A stretch of 64,000 nucleotides of DNA from Fluviicoccus keumensis (GTDB lineage: Bacteria; Pseudomonadota; Gammaproteobacteria; Pseudomonadales; Moraxellaceae). The notes under the pieces are model-generated. The model searched no databases. It was not told the DNA's origin and saw only the letters and a list, made by a program, of their open reading frames with translations. The translations under genes were made by a program, and so were the position numbers. Location of the stretch: positions 890,651 through 954,650 of the forward strand of contig NZ_SHKX01000010.1 in NCBI RefSeq assembly GCF_004217445.1, written 5' to 3'. Shown here in pieces: positions 27,851 to 36,708 of this stretch (within the stretch, counting starts at the first letter, position 1; each line of letters opens with the position of its first letter).

Positions 27851-28411
27851 ATGTCCCGTCCTTCCCTGCGCCTCGTGCTGTTGCTGACCGTGGTGATCGC
27901 GGCGCTGCTGCTGATGCGCTGGGCGGTGCGGGAACCGGCGTTGCCGCCCGTGGCAGTCGTGACGCCGGTTACGGCGGTGGCGGCAGAACCGGCCTCGACC
28001 CCCGTGGCCCCGCCCATCGCGGCCCCGGACCCTGACGCGCGGCCCGCCTTTGTCTCCGACATGGAATGGCAGGTGCTGCAAGCCGTGGCGGCGCAGCATG
28101 CCGAGCCCAAAGCCGAGTTGGCGCGGCTGGTGTCGAATCTGGAATTCAGCAAGCGGCGCGCGGCGTGGGAAGCGCTGGTGAAGCCGGAAGAGGCGGATAA
28201 ACGGCGGCAACTGGCGGCGTCGCTGCTGGCGGAAATCCCTGACCGCGTACGCGGGCAGGCGCTGGATGCGGCGCAGGCGAAAGCCTTGCAGCAGCAGTTG
28301 CTGGCGGATGTCGTCGATGACCCTGCCGAACGCACTCGTCGTTTAGACGCCGAGCAGCAACGCCTGCCGCATCTGCTGGATTCCGGCCCCGCCGCGCGTT
28401 CATCGCCCTGA
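27851..28411 (+). CDS. Hypothetical exported or membrane-anchored protein
   Basis: From ATG 27851, with a strong AAGGAG ribosome site, the protein is 186 residues. It has one N-terminal hydrophobic segment (LRLVLLLTVVIAALLLMRW), a Pro/Ala-rich stretch, then a helical charged domain (FVSDMEWQVLQAVAAQH, NLEFSKRRAAWEALVKPEEAD). The anchored, helical layout just downstream of a secreted lipase recalls lipase foldases, but I see no foldase signature and this lipase family does not need one. Function unknown. Confidence 0.65.
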   Translation: MSRPSLRLVLLLTVVIAALLLMRWAVREPALPPVAVVTPVTAVAAEPASTPVAPPIAAPDPDARPAFVSDMEWQVLQAVAAQHAEPKAELARLVSNLEFSKRRAAWEALVKPEEADKRRQLAASLLAEIPDRVRGQALDAAQAKALQQQLLADVVDDPAERTRRLDAEQQRLPHLLDSGPAARSSP

Positions 28412-28535
28412 CCGGTATTGCCAAAAAAATGACCGGCCGCCCGATTGCCGCCTGCCGGCCGCCTGCCTAAGCTGACAGGCCGACAAGGGTTTCCGGATCA
28501 CAACAACAACACGGTCAACGTTTTCGAGGTTCGCC

Positions 28536-29663
28536 ATGGACATCGATACCCCCTGCATTCCCCTGGCCCACATCCAGACCTATTTTGACTTGCGCCAGAC
28601 GCTGGTGCCCGACGCCGAATGGCTGGAACGGCGCACGCAGCTGACGCCGGTGATGGTGCGCAATCCCCATGAGCTGCTGGAACTGATCGTCGGCATCGAC
28701 CAGCACGATTTCTACCGCAACGCCCAGATCGACTACCAGCCCGGCGACACCGGCTGCTTCATTTCCACCCGGCAGACGCTGGCGCTGGTGGACCAGGCGG
28801 TGAAGGCGCTGGACATGCCCTACCTGGGGCTGGCGATGGGCAACCTGATGACCATTTCCCACCACGGCATGGCGGGCGTGGCGGCGGTGACGCAACCCAC
28901 CCTGCGCGGCTGCCTGGACACCATCAGCCGCTTTTGCGCCGAACTGTTCCCGCCGCTGGAAATGAACGGCGTGGTTGAAGGGGACATCGGCACCTTCACC
29001 ATTCACGAGAACCTGTCGCTGGCGCCGTACACGCATTTCTTCCTGGAACTGAACATGGTCAGTTTCTACAACATCATGCAGCAACTGGTGGCGGAAACCG
29101 GCCTGAACCTGCATCACGTAGCCTTTCACTATCCCGAGCCGCCGTGGGGGCATATCTACCGCCGTTATTTCCGCTGCCCGGTGCTGTTCGACCAGCCGGA
29201 AACCGCTCTGGTGGGCCCGGCGGCGCTGTCCGACTGCGAATTGCCGCTGGCCAACCGGCTGATGGCGATGGCGGCGGAAAAGACGCTGTTCGAGAACATT
29301 CCCACCCGCGCCATCCGCCTGCTGCCCTTGCGCTTGCGTCGGTTGCTGCTGCGCTATTACGGCGCGTTTCCCTCGCTGGAGAACGCCGCCAGCGACCTGG
29401 GCATGAGCGGCCGGACGCTGCGGCGCAAGCTGGCGGAAGAGGGCACCTCGTACCAGCAGGAACTGGATACGGTGCGCGAGAAGCTGGCCAAGCAGTATTT
29501 CCAGCGCGGCGGCGAGTCGGTGACTGAACTGGCGATGATGCTGGGCTATGGCGATTCGTCGGCGTTTGCCAAGGCGTTCCGGCGCTGGACGGGCATGGCC
29601 CCGACGGAATTCCTGGAGCAGCGCGAAGCCGTGAAGGCGGAGGCGGTGGAAGCGGCGGCGTAG
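28536..29663 (+). CDS. AraC-family transcriptional regulator
   Basis: The 375-residue protein has the arabinose-binding-like N-terminal domain of OruR/ArgR-type regulators and a C-terminal AraC helix-turn-helix (NAASDLGMSGRTLRRKLAEEG; ELAMMLGYGDSSAFAKAFRRW). The ATG at 28536 has a weak upstream site. It could regulate the lipase region or act elsewhere. A second, less similar member of the same type lies at 17193-18233. Confidence 0.87.
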   Translation: MDIDTPCIPLAHIQTYFDLRQTLVPDAEWLERRTQLTPVMVRNPHELLELIVGIDQHDFYRNAQIDYQPGDTGCFISTRQTLALVDQAVKALDMPYLGLAMGNLMTISHHGMAGVAAVTQPTLRGCLDTISRFCAELFPPLEMNGVVEGDIGTFTIHENLSLAPYTHFFLELNMVSFYNIMQQLVAETGLNLHHVAFHYPEPPWGHIYRRYFRCPVLFDQPETALVGPAALSDCELPLANRLMAMAAEKTLFENIPTRAIRLLPLRLRRLLLRYYGAFPSLENAASDLGMSGRTLRRKLAEEGTSYQQELDTVREKLAKQYFQRGGESVTELAMMLGYGDSSAFAKAFRRWTGMAPTEFLEQREAVKAEAVEAAA

Positions 29664-29670
29664 GGACTCC

Positions 29671-30711
29671 TCACAGGCCCGGCATGTGCCCCTGCAACTT
29701 CCCGAAGCGCGCCAGCTTCGCCCGGTTCTTCACCGCCAGCGGCCCGCTGCCCATGGTCGGCGCGCGCGAGCGGTCGGTTTCATAGTTCAGGTTGCGGAAC
29801 ACCGGCATGAAGCGGCCGTTGGCGGCATCCCGCGCATAAGGCCGCGTGCGCACCGACAGCGCGGCGATACGGCGCGGGTCGGTACGCCAGCTGAAGCGGT
29901 TGAAATCGCGGAAACGGAAGTGTTCCTCCACATAACGGTGGCTGTGCCGCACCAGCGCCTCCATCAGTTCGTACAGCAGTTCCACCGCCAATCCTTCGCG
30001 CAGCATCAAGGTCAGCGCCAGCCCGTCATATTCCGCCAGATCGCCTTCCACTCGCCGCGCCAACGGCGCTTCACCCAGTTGCAGGTCCACCAGCAGCGAA
30101 CCGTTGTGACGCCGCTCGAAGCCGGTGACGGTGAAGCGGCGCTGGGCAAACTGCAGCGCGCTGACCACGGCTTCGGCATCGTGCCGGGACAGCAGCGGCT
30201 GGCGGTGGTCGGCCAGTACCTGATCGGGGTGGGCGGCCATCAGCGGCAGGTCGTGGTGGTGGCTGAAGGCGGCGCTGGTCTTGCCGCTGTCGGGGTCGGT
30301 CAGGGTCAGCAGCTCGCGCACTTCGTGCTCGCGCGCCTTGCTGATGGCGAGGAAGGCGGTCTGGATGACCTCGGAGGTGGGGGTGTCGGCGTCGATGCGC
30401 CATTTGCGGCCGTAGACCAGCTTGCGCGGGCGCAGGGTGTTGCTGCGGTCGTAGTTTTCACGCCCGACCAGTCCGGCCTGCAGGTAGAGGCCGTTGGCGT
30501 CCTGGCCGGCGAACAGCAGGGTGTTCGGGTCGAATTCGATGTCGGCGAGCAGGGCGCGCACGGTGTCGGCGGTCTGGCGGTATTGCAGGTAGTGCTGGGG
30601 GATGACAACCGCGCCGTTAGGCAGGGTGACGGCTGGGGCCTGCGGCATGGGGGTTTCGCCGGGTTGCAGCGGCGGTCGGGCGGGGGTGCGGACCAGGGCG
30701 AGGTGGGGCAT
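29671..30711 (-). CDS. Conserved-looking hypothetical cytoplasmic protein
   Basis: The 346 residues contain no signal peptide, membrane segment or motif that I recognise. The start at 30711 has a GGAG site 6 bp upstream; an internal ATG at 30648 lacks one. Notable stretches are RRFTVTGFERRHNGSLLVDL and VEEHFRFRDFNRFSWRTDP. It ends 7 bp from the convergent AraC stop. GC content and codon use match the neighbours, so it looks like a native gene of unknown role. Confidence 0.65.
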   Translation of the reverse strand: MPHLALVRTPARPPLQPGETPMPQAPAVTLPNGAVVIPQHYLQYRQTADTVRALLADIEFDPNTLLFAGQDANGLYLQAGLVGRENYDRSNTLRPRKLVYGRKWRIDADTPTSEVIQTAFLAISKAREHEVRELLTLTDPDSGKTSAAFSHHHDLPLMAAHPDQVLADHRQPLLSRHDAEAVVSALQFAQRRFTVTGFERRHNGSLLVDLQLGEAPLARRVEGDLAEYDGLALTLMLREGLAVELLYELMEALVRHSHRYVEEHFRFRDFNRFSWRTDPRRIAALSVRTRPYARDAANGRFMPVFRNLNYETDRSRAPTMGSGPLAVKNRAKLARFGKLQGHMPGL

Positions 30712-31006
30712 GGCGGGCTCCGGGGGTGGGGCGGGTTTGGATGGGGGTATTTTGCGGGGGCGAGAGTGATGGAAGAATAGGTGGTCAACGGAAAGGATAA
30801 TTCCATAAATCGGAATAGACAGAAGTGGAATAATATGTAATGTTACAGTTGATTTGGAGGTAATTTAAGGGTTGGGGTTGTAGTGTTTGGTGGAAAATGA
30901 TAGAAGCATTGAAAACAATGCCTTATGGGGTGATGCTCCCGAATTAAGCACCAGTTCAGGGAAATTAACGCGTCAAATTTGGTGTTGAATTCAAAGCCAT
31001 ATCATT
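30712..31006. other. AT-rich intergenic boundary of a low-GC island
   Basis: GC content falls sharply at about 30,780, just inside this gap, and stays low through the next gene. I see no tRNA, integrase or clear direct repeat. Short inverted bits such as ATTCC..GGAAT near 30,800 could be operator or end sequence. Confidence 0.5.
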
Positions 31007-32572
31007 ATGAAGTACCGAGAGAGCCAGAAAGACAAGAAGCTCAGGCTGCGATTTACAAGTGACTTTTCGCATGCGTACCTTCGCAGAATCACTTTGACTG
31101 AGGGTGAGCTCAGAGGAATTAACTCGTTAGATATACGATTTGATTTTCCCATAACAGCTATTGCTGGCAAGAATGGCGCAGGAAAATCGACAATTTTAGC
31201 ACTGGCTTGTTGTGCATATCACAATAAAAAAGATGGTTTCAAACTTCCGAAACGGAAATTGTCTTACTATACATTTTCTGATTTTTTCTTCCAGCATCCC
31301 GAAGAGGTGCCACCAGGAGGAATTGAAATAAAATATGGAATAGCACATGACAATTGGAGAAAGACAGAGGCATCACCTAATCCTGTAGGGATACGTTATC
31401 AACGCCGGTGGAAAAGTAAAGGAGGAAAGTGGAACGATTATGGCGATAGAGTTCGAAAGAACGTTGTTTTTCTGGGTATTGAGCGAATAGTTCCGCATAG
31501 CGAACGCAGTCAGTCTCGCTCGTATTCACGGGTATTTAAGGATACGAAATCTAAGGGATGGGAAGATAAAGTCAAAGATGCGGTTGGCTATGTTCTCGGG
31601 AAGTCCTACGAGAATTTCCGATATCTTGAACATTCTCGCTACAACCTCCCTATTGTTCAAGTTGGAGCCGCTATTTACTCAGGATTCAACATGGGTGCTG
31701 GAGAGAATGCTCTTTTCGAAATATTTTCGACAATATATTCCTGCGGCGACGGTGCTCTTTTGGTGATGGACGAGGTTGAGCTTGGGTTACATGCGGAGGC
31801 TCAGAGAAAGTTTATCCATCGTCTGAAAGAAGTGTGCCTCGAAACAAATACACAGGTTATTTGCACCACACATTCCAAAGAAATTTTTGACTGCCTCCCT
31901 TATGATGCACGATTCTTCGTTGAGTGTGTTAATGGAAAGACAAAGATTACTGATTCTATTTCATCCGAATTCGCTTTTTCAAAAATGGCCGCAATTGCTG
32001 GGAAAGAATTGGATATTTATGTTGAGGACGAAGTAGCTAAGGCACTTTTACAGTCGGCTCTGCCAGCAACTATTCGGTCACGTATCACTATTACTGTAAT
32101 TGGTTCGGCCACGGCACTAGCAAGGCAACTAGCGGCCCTATACATCCGCGGTGAAGAACGGCCAGTGCTTGCTATTTTCGATGGAGATCAAAAGTCGAAG
32201 GAGCCTGAGAACTTAGGACACGCAAAAAAGATGGCTGAAAATGTCGATGAAGGATTTTCTGAGTGGTTTCAAGCCCATATTGCCTATTTGCCGGGTGAGA
32301 CATGGCCTGAATCTTGGATCGTTCAAAAGAGTACTGAATTCATCGAAGCAATCTGCAAAGTTACATCCGCGGACCAAGATGTTATGGCGGATGTGTTGGA
32401 GTACGGCCTTCAGGCTGGTAAGCACAACGAATTTTTCGAGATATCAAAGAACTTGGGACTTGATAGACACACTTGTCTTCAGCTCTTTACCCTCTGTGTC
32501 TGCCAGAACTGCCCTGATGAAACGAGCACTATTATTAGCCGCATTGAAGATATTCTTAAGCAAAATGGCTGA
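31007..32572 (+). CDS. OLD-type ATPase with TOPRIM-like nuclease domain
   Basis: The 521-residue protein has an ABC/SMC-like ATPase half: Walker A AGKNGAGKST (53-62), signature-like NMGAGENALFEIF (228-240), Walker B ALLVMDE (250-256), H-loop TTHS (287-290). A TOPRIM-like half follows: YVEDE (Glu340/342), Gly366 in VIGSATA, and FDGD (Asp392, Asp394). This order is that of OLD-family nucleases, known in phage P2 exclusion and in Gabija (GajA)-like defence. No GajB helicase or other partner is adjacent. Its GC content is far below its neighbours, which indicates recent acquisition. A solo anti-phage role is inference. Confidence 0.8.
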   Translation: MKYRESQKDKKLRLRFTSDFSHAYLRRITLTEGELRGINSLDIRFDFPITAIAGKNGAGKSTILALACCAYHNKKDGFKLPKRKLSYYTFSDFFFQHPEEVPPGGIEIKYGIAHDNWRKTEASPNPVGIRYQRRWKSKGGKWNDYGDRVRKNVVFLGIERIVPHSERSQSRSYSRVFKDTKSKGWEDKVKDAVGYVLGKSYENFRYLEHSRYNLPIVQVGAAIYSGFNMGAGENALFEIFSTIYSCGDGALLVMDEVELGLHAEAQRKFIHRLKEVCLETNTQVICTTHSKEIFDCLPYDARFFVECVNGKTKITDSISSEFAFSKMAAIAGKELDIYVEDEVAKALLQSALPATIRSRITITVIGSATALARQLAALYIRGEERPVLAIFDGDQKSKEPENLGHAKKMAENVDEGFSEWFQAHIAYLPGETWPESWIVQKSTEFIEAICKVTSADQDVMADVLEYGLQAGKHNEFFEISKNLGLDRHTCLQLFTLCVCQNCPDETSTIISRIEDILKQNG

Positions 32573-32611
32573 ACAATAAGAGTGTAGTTTCTGTGGCTTG
32601 GATTGACGAAG

Positions 32612-32652
32612 GAAACCCATCATTTCGTAATTAAATCAACATGATGGGTTTC
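32612..32652. terminator. 12-bp inverted repeat after the OLD-type gene
   Basis: GAAACCCATCAT (32612-32623) is the exact reverse complement of ATGATGGGTTTC (32641-32652), with a 17-nt loop. It lies 40 bp after the ATPase stop. There is no long T-run, so it may be a terminator or an island-end palindrome. Confidence 0.45.
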
Positions 32653-32667
32653 GTTCCTCAACCCATC

Positions 32668-32695
32668 CTACCGGGCTACCGGGCTACCGGGCTAA
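32668..32695. repeat. Short 8-bp tandem repeat, three units
   Basis: The unit CTACCGGG is repeated three times in a row, followed by CTAAGCCGG. It sits between the low-GC island and the convergent LysR gene. It is too short for a CRISPR array; it may mark a recombination or slippage point at the island's right edge. Confidence 0.6.
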
Positions 32696-32723
32696 GCCGG
32701 AAACCCTCGCCAACCACCTTCGC

Positions 32724-33617
32724 TCAAATCCGGGAATTCACCGCCCCCCTCAACCTCTCCACCATCAAATCCACCAACGTCCTCACCCTCGCCGACTTGT
32801 GCCTTCCCTCCCGATGCAACACATGAATCGGCAACGGTGGCACCTCGAAATCCTCCATTAACACCTGCAGTTCCCCGGCGGCCACCAATGAAGCCACCTG
32901 ATAGGACATCAACCGCGTCACCCCGAACCCCGCCCTTACTGCCTCGATCGCCGCCTCGTTCGAGGTCACCGTCAACCGGGGCCGCAAACGCACCGACCGT
33001 CCCTGCGCAAACTTCCACTCCACCGACGGCGTCACCCCCGTCGCCGCCACAATCCGGTGCCCGGCAAGATCGCCCGGTTCCCCCGGCACGCCATGCTCCG
33101 CCAGATACCCCGTCGCCCCCACCAGTACCCGCCGCACCTCGCCCACCCGCAAGGCCTTCATCGACGAATCCGGCAACTCGCCGATGCGCACGCCTACGTC
33201 CACGCCTTCCTCCATCAGGTTCACCACCCGGTCCAGGAACAGCGCGTTCACGTCCATTTGCGGATAGCGTTGCAGGTATTCCACCAGCACCGGCGTCACG
33301 AACAGCTTGCCGAACAGCACCGGCGCGGTCACGGTCAGCTGGCCCTTCGGCGTGCCGTTGATGCCCACCACCGCCTCGTCGGCTTCGTCCACCTCGGCGA
33401 TGATCCGCCGCGCATCGTCCAGATAGCGCTGGCCCGCTTCCGTCACTCGCACATAGCGCGTGGTGCGGTCCAGCAGCTTCACGCCCAGCCGCGCTTCCAG
33501 CGCCGCCACGCAGCGCGTCACGGCGGGCGGCGACATCGCCAGGCGGCGCGCGCCGCCGTTGAAGCTTTCTTCCTCGGCCACGGCGACGAAGACGGTCATC
33601 AGGTGCAGGCGGTCCAT
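32724..33617 (-). CDS. LysR-family transcriptional regulator
   Basis: From ATG 33617 (MDRLHLMTVFVAVAEEESF) the protein is 297 residues: an N-terminal winged helix (GGARRLAMSPPAVTRCVAALEARLG) and a periplasmic-binding-like effector domain. It is divergent from the redox cluster that starts at 33747, the classic LysR arrangement, and probably controls it. A start 12 codons upstream is open but adds atypical residues. Confidence 0.92.
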   Translation of the reverse strand: MDRLHLMTVFVAVAEEESFNGGARRLAMSPPAVTRCVAALEARLGVKLLDRTTRYVRVTEAGQRYLDDARRIIAEVDEADEAVVGINGTPKGQLTVTAPVLFGKLFVTPVLVEYLQRYPQMDVNALFLDRVVNLMEEGVDVGVRIGELPDSSMKALRVGEVRRVLVGATGYLAEHGVPGEPGDLAGHRIVAATGVTPSVEWKFAQGRSVRLRPRLTVTSNEAAIEAVRAGFGVTRLMSYQVASLVAAGELQVLMEDFEVPPLPIHVLHREGRHKSARVRTLVDLMVERLRGAVNSRI

Positions 33618-33746
33618 GGGGTTATTCCGTTTGGTGAAAGAATGTATTGCCAAAGCTGATTATTCTTCAATCGCATGAAGATTGGCAAGATGGCTTCACC
33701 GGCAGCGAACACGCCGCCATCACCCCCAAATACCGAGGTCATCGCC

Positions 33747-34280
33747 ATGAGCCGCATCCCCACCGTTACCCGTGAAACCGCCACCGCTGAGCAGAACGCG
33801 CTGTTCGACGCCATCCAGGCCCAGCTGGGTGTGGTGCCGAATTTCCTGAAGATCTTCGCCCATTCCCCCGCCGCGCTGCGCGCCTTCCTCGGCTTCCACG
33901 GGATTGCCGGTGAAGGCAGCCTAGACCCGAAGACCCGCGAGCGCATCGCACTGGCCGTGGCGCAGCAGAACACCTGCGAATACTGTGTTTCCGCGCACAC
34001 CGCCATCGGCCGCAAGGCCGGTCTGGACAACGATGAAATGGGCATCAACCGCACCGGTTCCAGTCAGGACGCCAAGGCCGCCGTGGCGGTGAAGTTTGCC
34101 CGCGCCGTGTCCGAGCATACCGGCGATGTCACTACCGCCGAGATCCAGGAAATGCGCGCCGCCGGTTATTCCGATGCCGAGATTGTCGAGGTGATCACCC
34201 ATGTCGGGCTGAATTACCTGACGAACATCATCGGCAAGGCCAGCCGGGTGGATATCGATTTCCCGAAGGTGGCGCTGTAA
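33747..34280 (+). CDS. Carboxymuconolactone decarboxylase/AhpD-like protein
   Basis: From ATG 33747 (MSRIPTVTRETATAEQNALF), with a GAGG site, the protein is 177 residues. The conserved CEYCVSAH segment has the CxxC and following His of peroxidase-related AhpD-like proteins, which relay electrons or reduce peroxides. The sequence PNFLKIFAHSPAALRAFLGF is typical of this subgroup. First gene of a LysR-divergent cluster with a glutaredoxin, a PNPOx-like protein and DUF1348, suggesting thiol or peroxide stress handling. Confidence 0.9.
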   Translation: MSRIPTVTRETATAEQNALFDAIQAQLGVVPNFLKIFAHSPAALRAFLGFHGIAGEGSLDPKTRERIALAVAQQNTCEYCVSAHTAIGRKAGLDNDEMGINRTGSSQDAKAAVAVKFARAVSEHTGDVTTAEIQEMRAAGYSDAEIVEVITHVGLNYLTNIIGKASRVDIDFPKVAL

Positions 34281-34293
34281 GCCCTACGGCTGT

Positions 34294-34447
34294 CCTTCCC
34301 CCCTGTGCAACAGGGGGGCGATGCGCAGGCATCGGGGGGTTGCGGGCGGTGGCCGGAACATGGCCGTCGTATCGGAGAGACTGTTCGGTCTACCGCCTGC
34401 GGCCCCCCCGTCGCCTTCGCGACTCCCCCCTACTGCGTAGGAGGGAA
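34294..34447. repeat. Dispersed nested inverted repeat, type 1, copy A
   Basis: About 154 bp. The left hairpin is CCCCCCTGTGCAACAGGGGGG, the right hairpin is GACTCCCCCC TACTGCGTAGGAGGG. Inner arms CGGGGGGTTGCGGGCGGTGG and TACCGCCTGCGGCCCCCCCG pair with each other. Its plan and several stretches match copies B (42.8 kb) and C (52.3 kb). It lies between the AhpD-like gene and the glutaredoxin gene and may form a strong RNA structure between them. Confidence 0.8.
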
Positions 34448-34477
34448 AGTGTTTTTACTGAATCCGGAGAAAGTCTC

Positions 34478-34732
34478 ATGAAAACCGTCACCCTCTACAG
34501 CACCGCCACCTGCCCGTGGTGCGTGCAGGCCGAGAACTTGCTGAACCGCATTGGCGCGCCGGTGGAGAAGATCCGCGTCGACCAGTCCGCTGCACAGCTG
34601 GATACCATGATCGCGCGCAGCGGCCGCCGCACCGTGCCGCAGATTTTCATCGGCGAGCGCCACATCGGCGGTTTCAGCGAGCTGCATGCGCTGGAACAGC
34701 AGGGTGTGTTGTCACCGTTGTTGCACGACTGA
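34478..34732 (+). CDS. Glutaredoxin (GrxC type)
   Basis: Small glutathione-dependent disulfide reductase of 84 residues. Active site CPWC is at residues 12-15, TVPQIFIG carries the cis-proline, and HIGGFSEL completes the glutathione site. The ATG at 34478 has a CCGGAGAAAG site. A longer upstream reading runs into repeat A and is not used. It is 13 bp before the PNPOx-like gene. Confidence 0.94.
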   Translation: MKTVTLYSTATCPWCVQAENLLNRIGAPVEKIRVDQSAAQLDTMIARSGRRTVPQIFIGERHIGGFSELHALEQQGVLSPLLHD

Positions 34733-34745
34733 CCGGAGAACCGTC

Positions 34746-35348
34746 ATGCCCCGCGCCTTCGCCGACATCACCTTCACCGACAGCGTCAAAGCCGCACAAA
34801 GCCTGTATGGCAGCCGCGACGCCAATCGCGGCTTCGAACTGGCCGAGGACGGCCGCCACGAGATCGGCCCGCGCGAGGCGCAGTTCATCAGCGCCCGCGA
34901 CAGCTTCTATCAGGCCACCGTTGGTGACAACGGTTGGCCCTATGTGCAGCATCGCGGTGGACCGGCGGGCTTCCTGAAAGTGCTGGATGAGCGCACGATC
35001 GGCTATGCCGATTTTCGCGGCAACGTGCAGTACCTCAGCGTCGGTAACCTGATGGGCGATGAGCGGGTGTCGCTGATCCTGATGGATTACGCCAACCGCC
35101 GCCGCCTGAAGATCTGGGGACGGGCGCGGATTGTGCATGAAGCCGACGAGCCGGAGCTGGTGGCGCGGCTGGAAGATCCGTCTTACCGCGCGCCGGTGGA
35201 GCGGGGCATTGTCATCACCGTCGAGGCTTGGGACTGGAACTGCCCCAAGCACATCACCCCGCGCTACACCGTGCCCGAGGTGGAAGTGATGCTGGAACAA
35301 CTGCACGCCGAGATTGCCGACCTGAAGGCGCAACTGGCGAACCGATAA
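34746..35348 (+). CDS. Pyridoxamine 5'-phosphate oxidase-like FMN-binding protein
   Basis: From ATG 34746 (MPRAFADITFTDSVKAAQSL) the protein is 200 residues. It shows the split-barrel flavin-binding pattern: FYQATVGDNGWPYVQHRGGPAGF, LMGDERVSLILMDYANRRRL, and IVITVEAWDWNCPKHITPRY. Proteins of this subtype reduce or bind flavin substrates and are not the vitamin B6 enzyme. Third gene of the LysR-divergent cluster. Confidence 0.88.
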   Translation: MPRAFADITFTDSVKAAQSLYGSRDANRGFELAEDGRHEIGPREAQFISARDSFYQATVGDNGWPYVQHRGGPAGFLKVLDERTIGYADFRGNVQYLSVGNLMGDERVSLILMDYANRRRLKIWGRARIVHEADEPELVARLEDPSYRAPVERGIVITVEAWDWNCPKHITPRYTVPEVEVMLEQLHAEIADLKAQLANR

Positions 35349-35373
35349 TTCTTATGCAAGCAGGAGAAAGATC

Positions 35374-35853
35374 ATGTCGCATTCCCCCGACAGCCGTCCG
35401 CCGCTGCCGCCCTTTACCCGCGAGACCGCCATGCAGAAAGTGCGTCTGGCCGAGGACGGCTGGAACAGCCGCGATCCGGTGCGGGTGTCGCTGGTTTATA
35501 CCGAGGACAGCCAGTGGCGCAACCGCGCCGAGTTTCCGCGCGGGCGGGCGCAGATTGTGGAATTCCTGACCCGCAAGTGGGCGAAGGAACACGATTATCG
35601 CCTGATCAAGGAACTGTGGGCCTTCACCGACAACCGCATTGCCGTACGTTTCGCCTATGAGTGGCATGACGAGGACGGGAACTGGTTCCGCTCGTACGGC
35701 AACGAGAACTGGGAATTCGATGAGCGTGGCCTGATGCAGCGCCGTTATGCCAGCATCAACGACCTGCCGATCCGGGAAGCCGACCGGCTGTTCCATTGGC
35801 CCTTGGGGAGAAGGCCGGACGACCATCCGGGCCTGAGCGAGCTGGGCTTGTAG
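35374..35853 (+). CDS. DUF1348 NTF2-like protein
   Basis: The 159-residue protein has the DUF1348 pattern: PPFTRETAMQKVRLAEDGWN, YTEDSQWRNRAEFPRGR, NRIAVRFAYEWHDEDGNWFR, YGNENWEFDERGLM. The family has an NTF2-like fold and often sits with redox enzymes; activity is unknown. It is the last gene of the cluster, 25 bp after the PNPOx-like gene. Confidence 0.9.
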   Translation: MSHSPDSRPPLPPFTRETAMQKVRLAEDGWNSRDPVRVSLVYTEDSQWRNRAEFPRGRAQIVEFLTRKWAKEHDYRLIKELWAFTDNRIAVRFAYEWHDEDGNWFRSYGNENWEFDERGLMQRRYASINDLPIREADRLFHWPLGRRPDDHPGLSELGL

Positions 35854-35874
35854 GCCGTCCCTGGCCTGTTCGCC

Positions 35875-36708
35875 TCAGTGCGGGCGGCCGATGTACCAGG
35901 CAATCAGTTCCGCCGCCCGGCGCGTGGTCCGGGGGTCCGGATGCAGGCCGTCGCCGATGTTCTGGTAGCTGGACCAGATATCCAGCATCACCGCGTTCGG
36001 CAGCATCGCCGGGATGCGGGTGCGGTGCAGGTCGCGCAGCTGGTTGTAACTGCTGCGGTCGATGATCCAGTTCAGCCCGAATGCCTGCGCCGCGAAGGGC
36101 AGGTTCAGCGAATCATAGGCGGGATAGATATCGTAGATCGGCGTCAGGCCGAGGTCGGTGGCGTGGCGGCCGACGGCGATCAGCCGGTCGACATAGGCCT
36201 TCATGTCGTTGTAGCTGCAGGGCGTGGCCTGGCTTTGCGGCACGCCGAAAGCGTCGGAGTGCAGGCAGTCGTTGCCCAGCGAAATGACCACGTACTTGGC
36301 CAGCAGCGTGCCGGCGCCCGGCACGGTGACGCGCGCCGCTGCCTGCATCAGTTGCCGGTCATAGCTTTTCCAGTTGCCGAAGACGCAGGCCGGGCCGGGA
36401 TTGCAGCCGACGCGGTCGAACGAGGTGGCTCCGGCCTGGGCCTCGTTGATGACATAGCCGGGCAGGCGAGGGTTCTTGACCAGCGCGTCGCCCAGGCTGA
36501 GGTATGACCCCAGACCCACCGACACGCCGCCCAGCGGGGCGACGCCGGCATCGTTGAAGGGTGTCTTGCCGTTGGCGAAGGACGCGCCGATCACCAGCAA
36601 CGGCTTGCTGACATCGTCGGGTGAGGCATGGGCGGTGGTGGTGAACAGCACTGCCAGGGCGGCAGCGGTCAGGTGGCGGAAAGCGGCGCTCAGCATTTTC
36701 ATTTTCAT
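35875..36708 (-). CDS. Secreted SGNH/GDSL-type hydrolase
   Basis: From ATG 36708 (MKMKMLSAAFRHLTAAAL) the protein is 277 residues with a signal peptide ending near AHA. Block I is VIGASFANGK with Ser43, block III is ISLGNDCLHS, and block V GDGLHPDP gives the catalytic Asp and His. The cysteine pairs (CNPGPAC, and later C) suggest disulfides in the periplasm or outside. It is likely an esterase or lipase. It is a single gene, convergent with the DUF1348 gene. Confidence 0.85.
   Translation of the reverse strand: MKMKMLSAAFRHLTAAALAVLFTTTAHASPDDVSKPLLVIGASFANGKTPFNDAGVAPLGGVSVGLGSYLSLGDALVKNPRLPGYVINEAQAGATSFDRVGCNPGPACVFGNWKSYDRQLMQAAARVTVPGAGTLLAKYVVISLGNDCLHSDAFGVPQSQATPCSYNDMKAYVDRLIAVGRHATDLGLTPIYDIYPAYDSLNLPFAAQAFGLNWIIDRSSYNQLRDLHRTRIPAMLPNAVMLDIWSSYQNIGDGLHPDPRTTRRAAELIAWYIGRPH

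Noticed and set aside
27851..28411. Lipase-specific foldase (LifO)
   Set aside because: Anchored and helical, but it lacks a recognisable foldase motif, is short, and the neighbouring lipase is of a family not known to need one.
31007..32572. Gabija, Septu or retron system
   Set aside because: Only the ATPase/TOPRIM protein is present; no GajB helicase, HNH partner or reverse transcriptase is adjacent.
32668..32695. Tandem CTACCGGG units as a CRISPR-like array
   Set aside because: Units are 8 bp without spacers; this is a simple tandem repeat.
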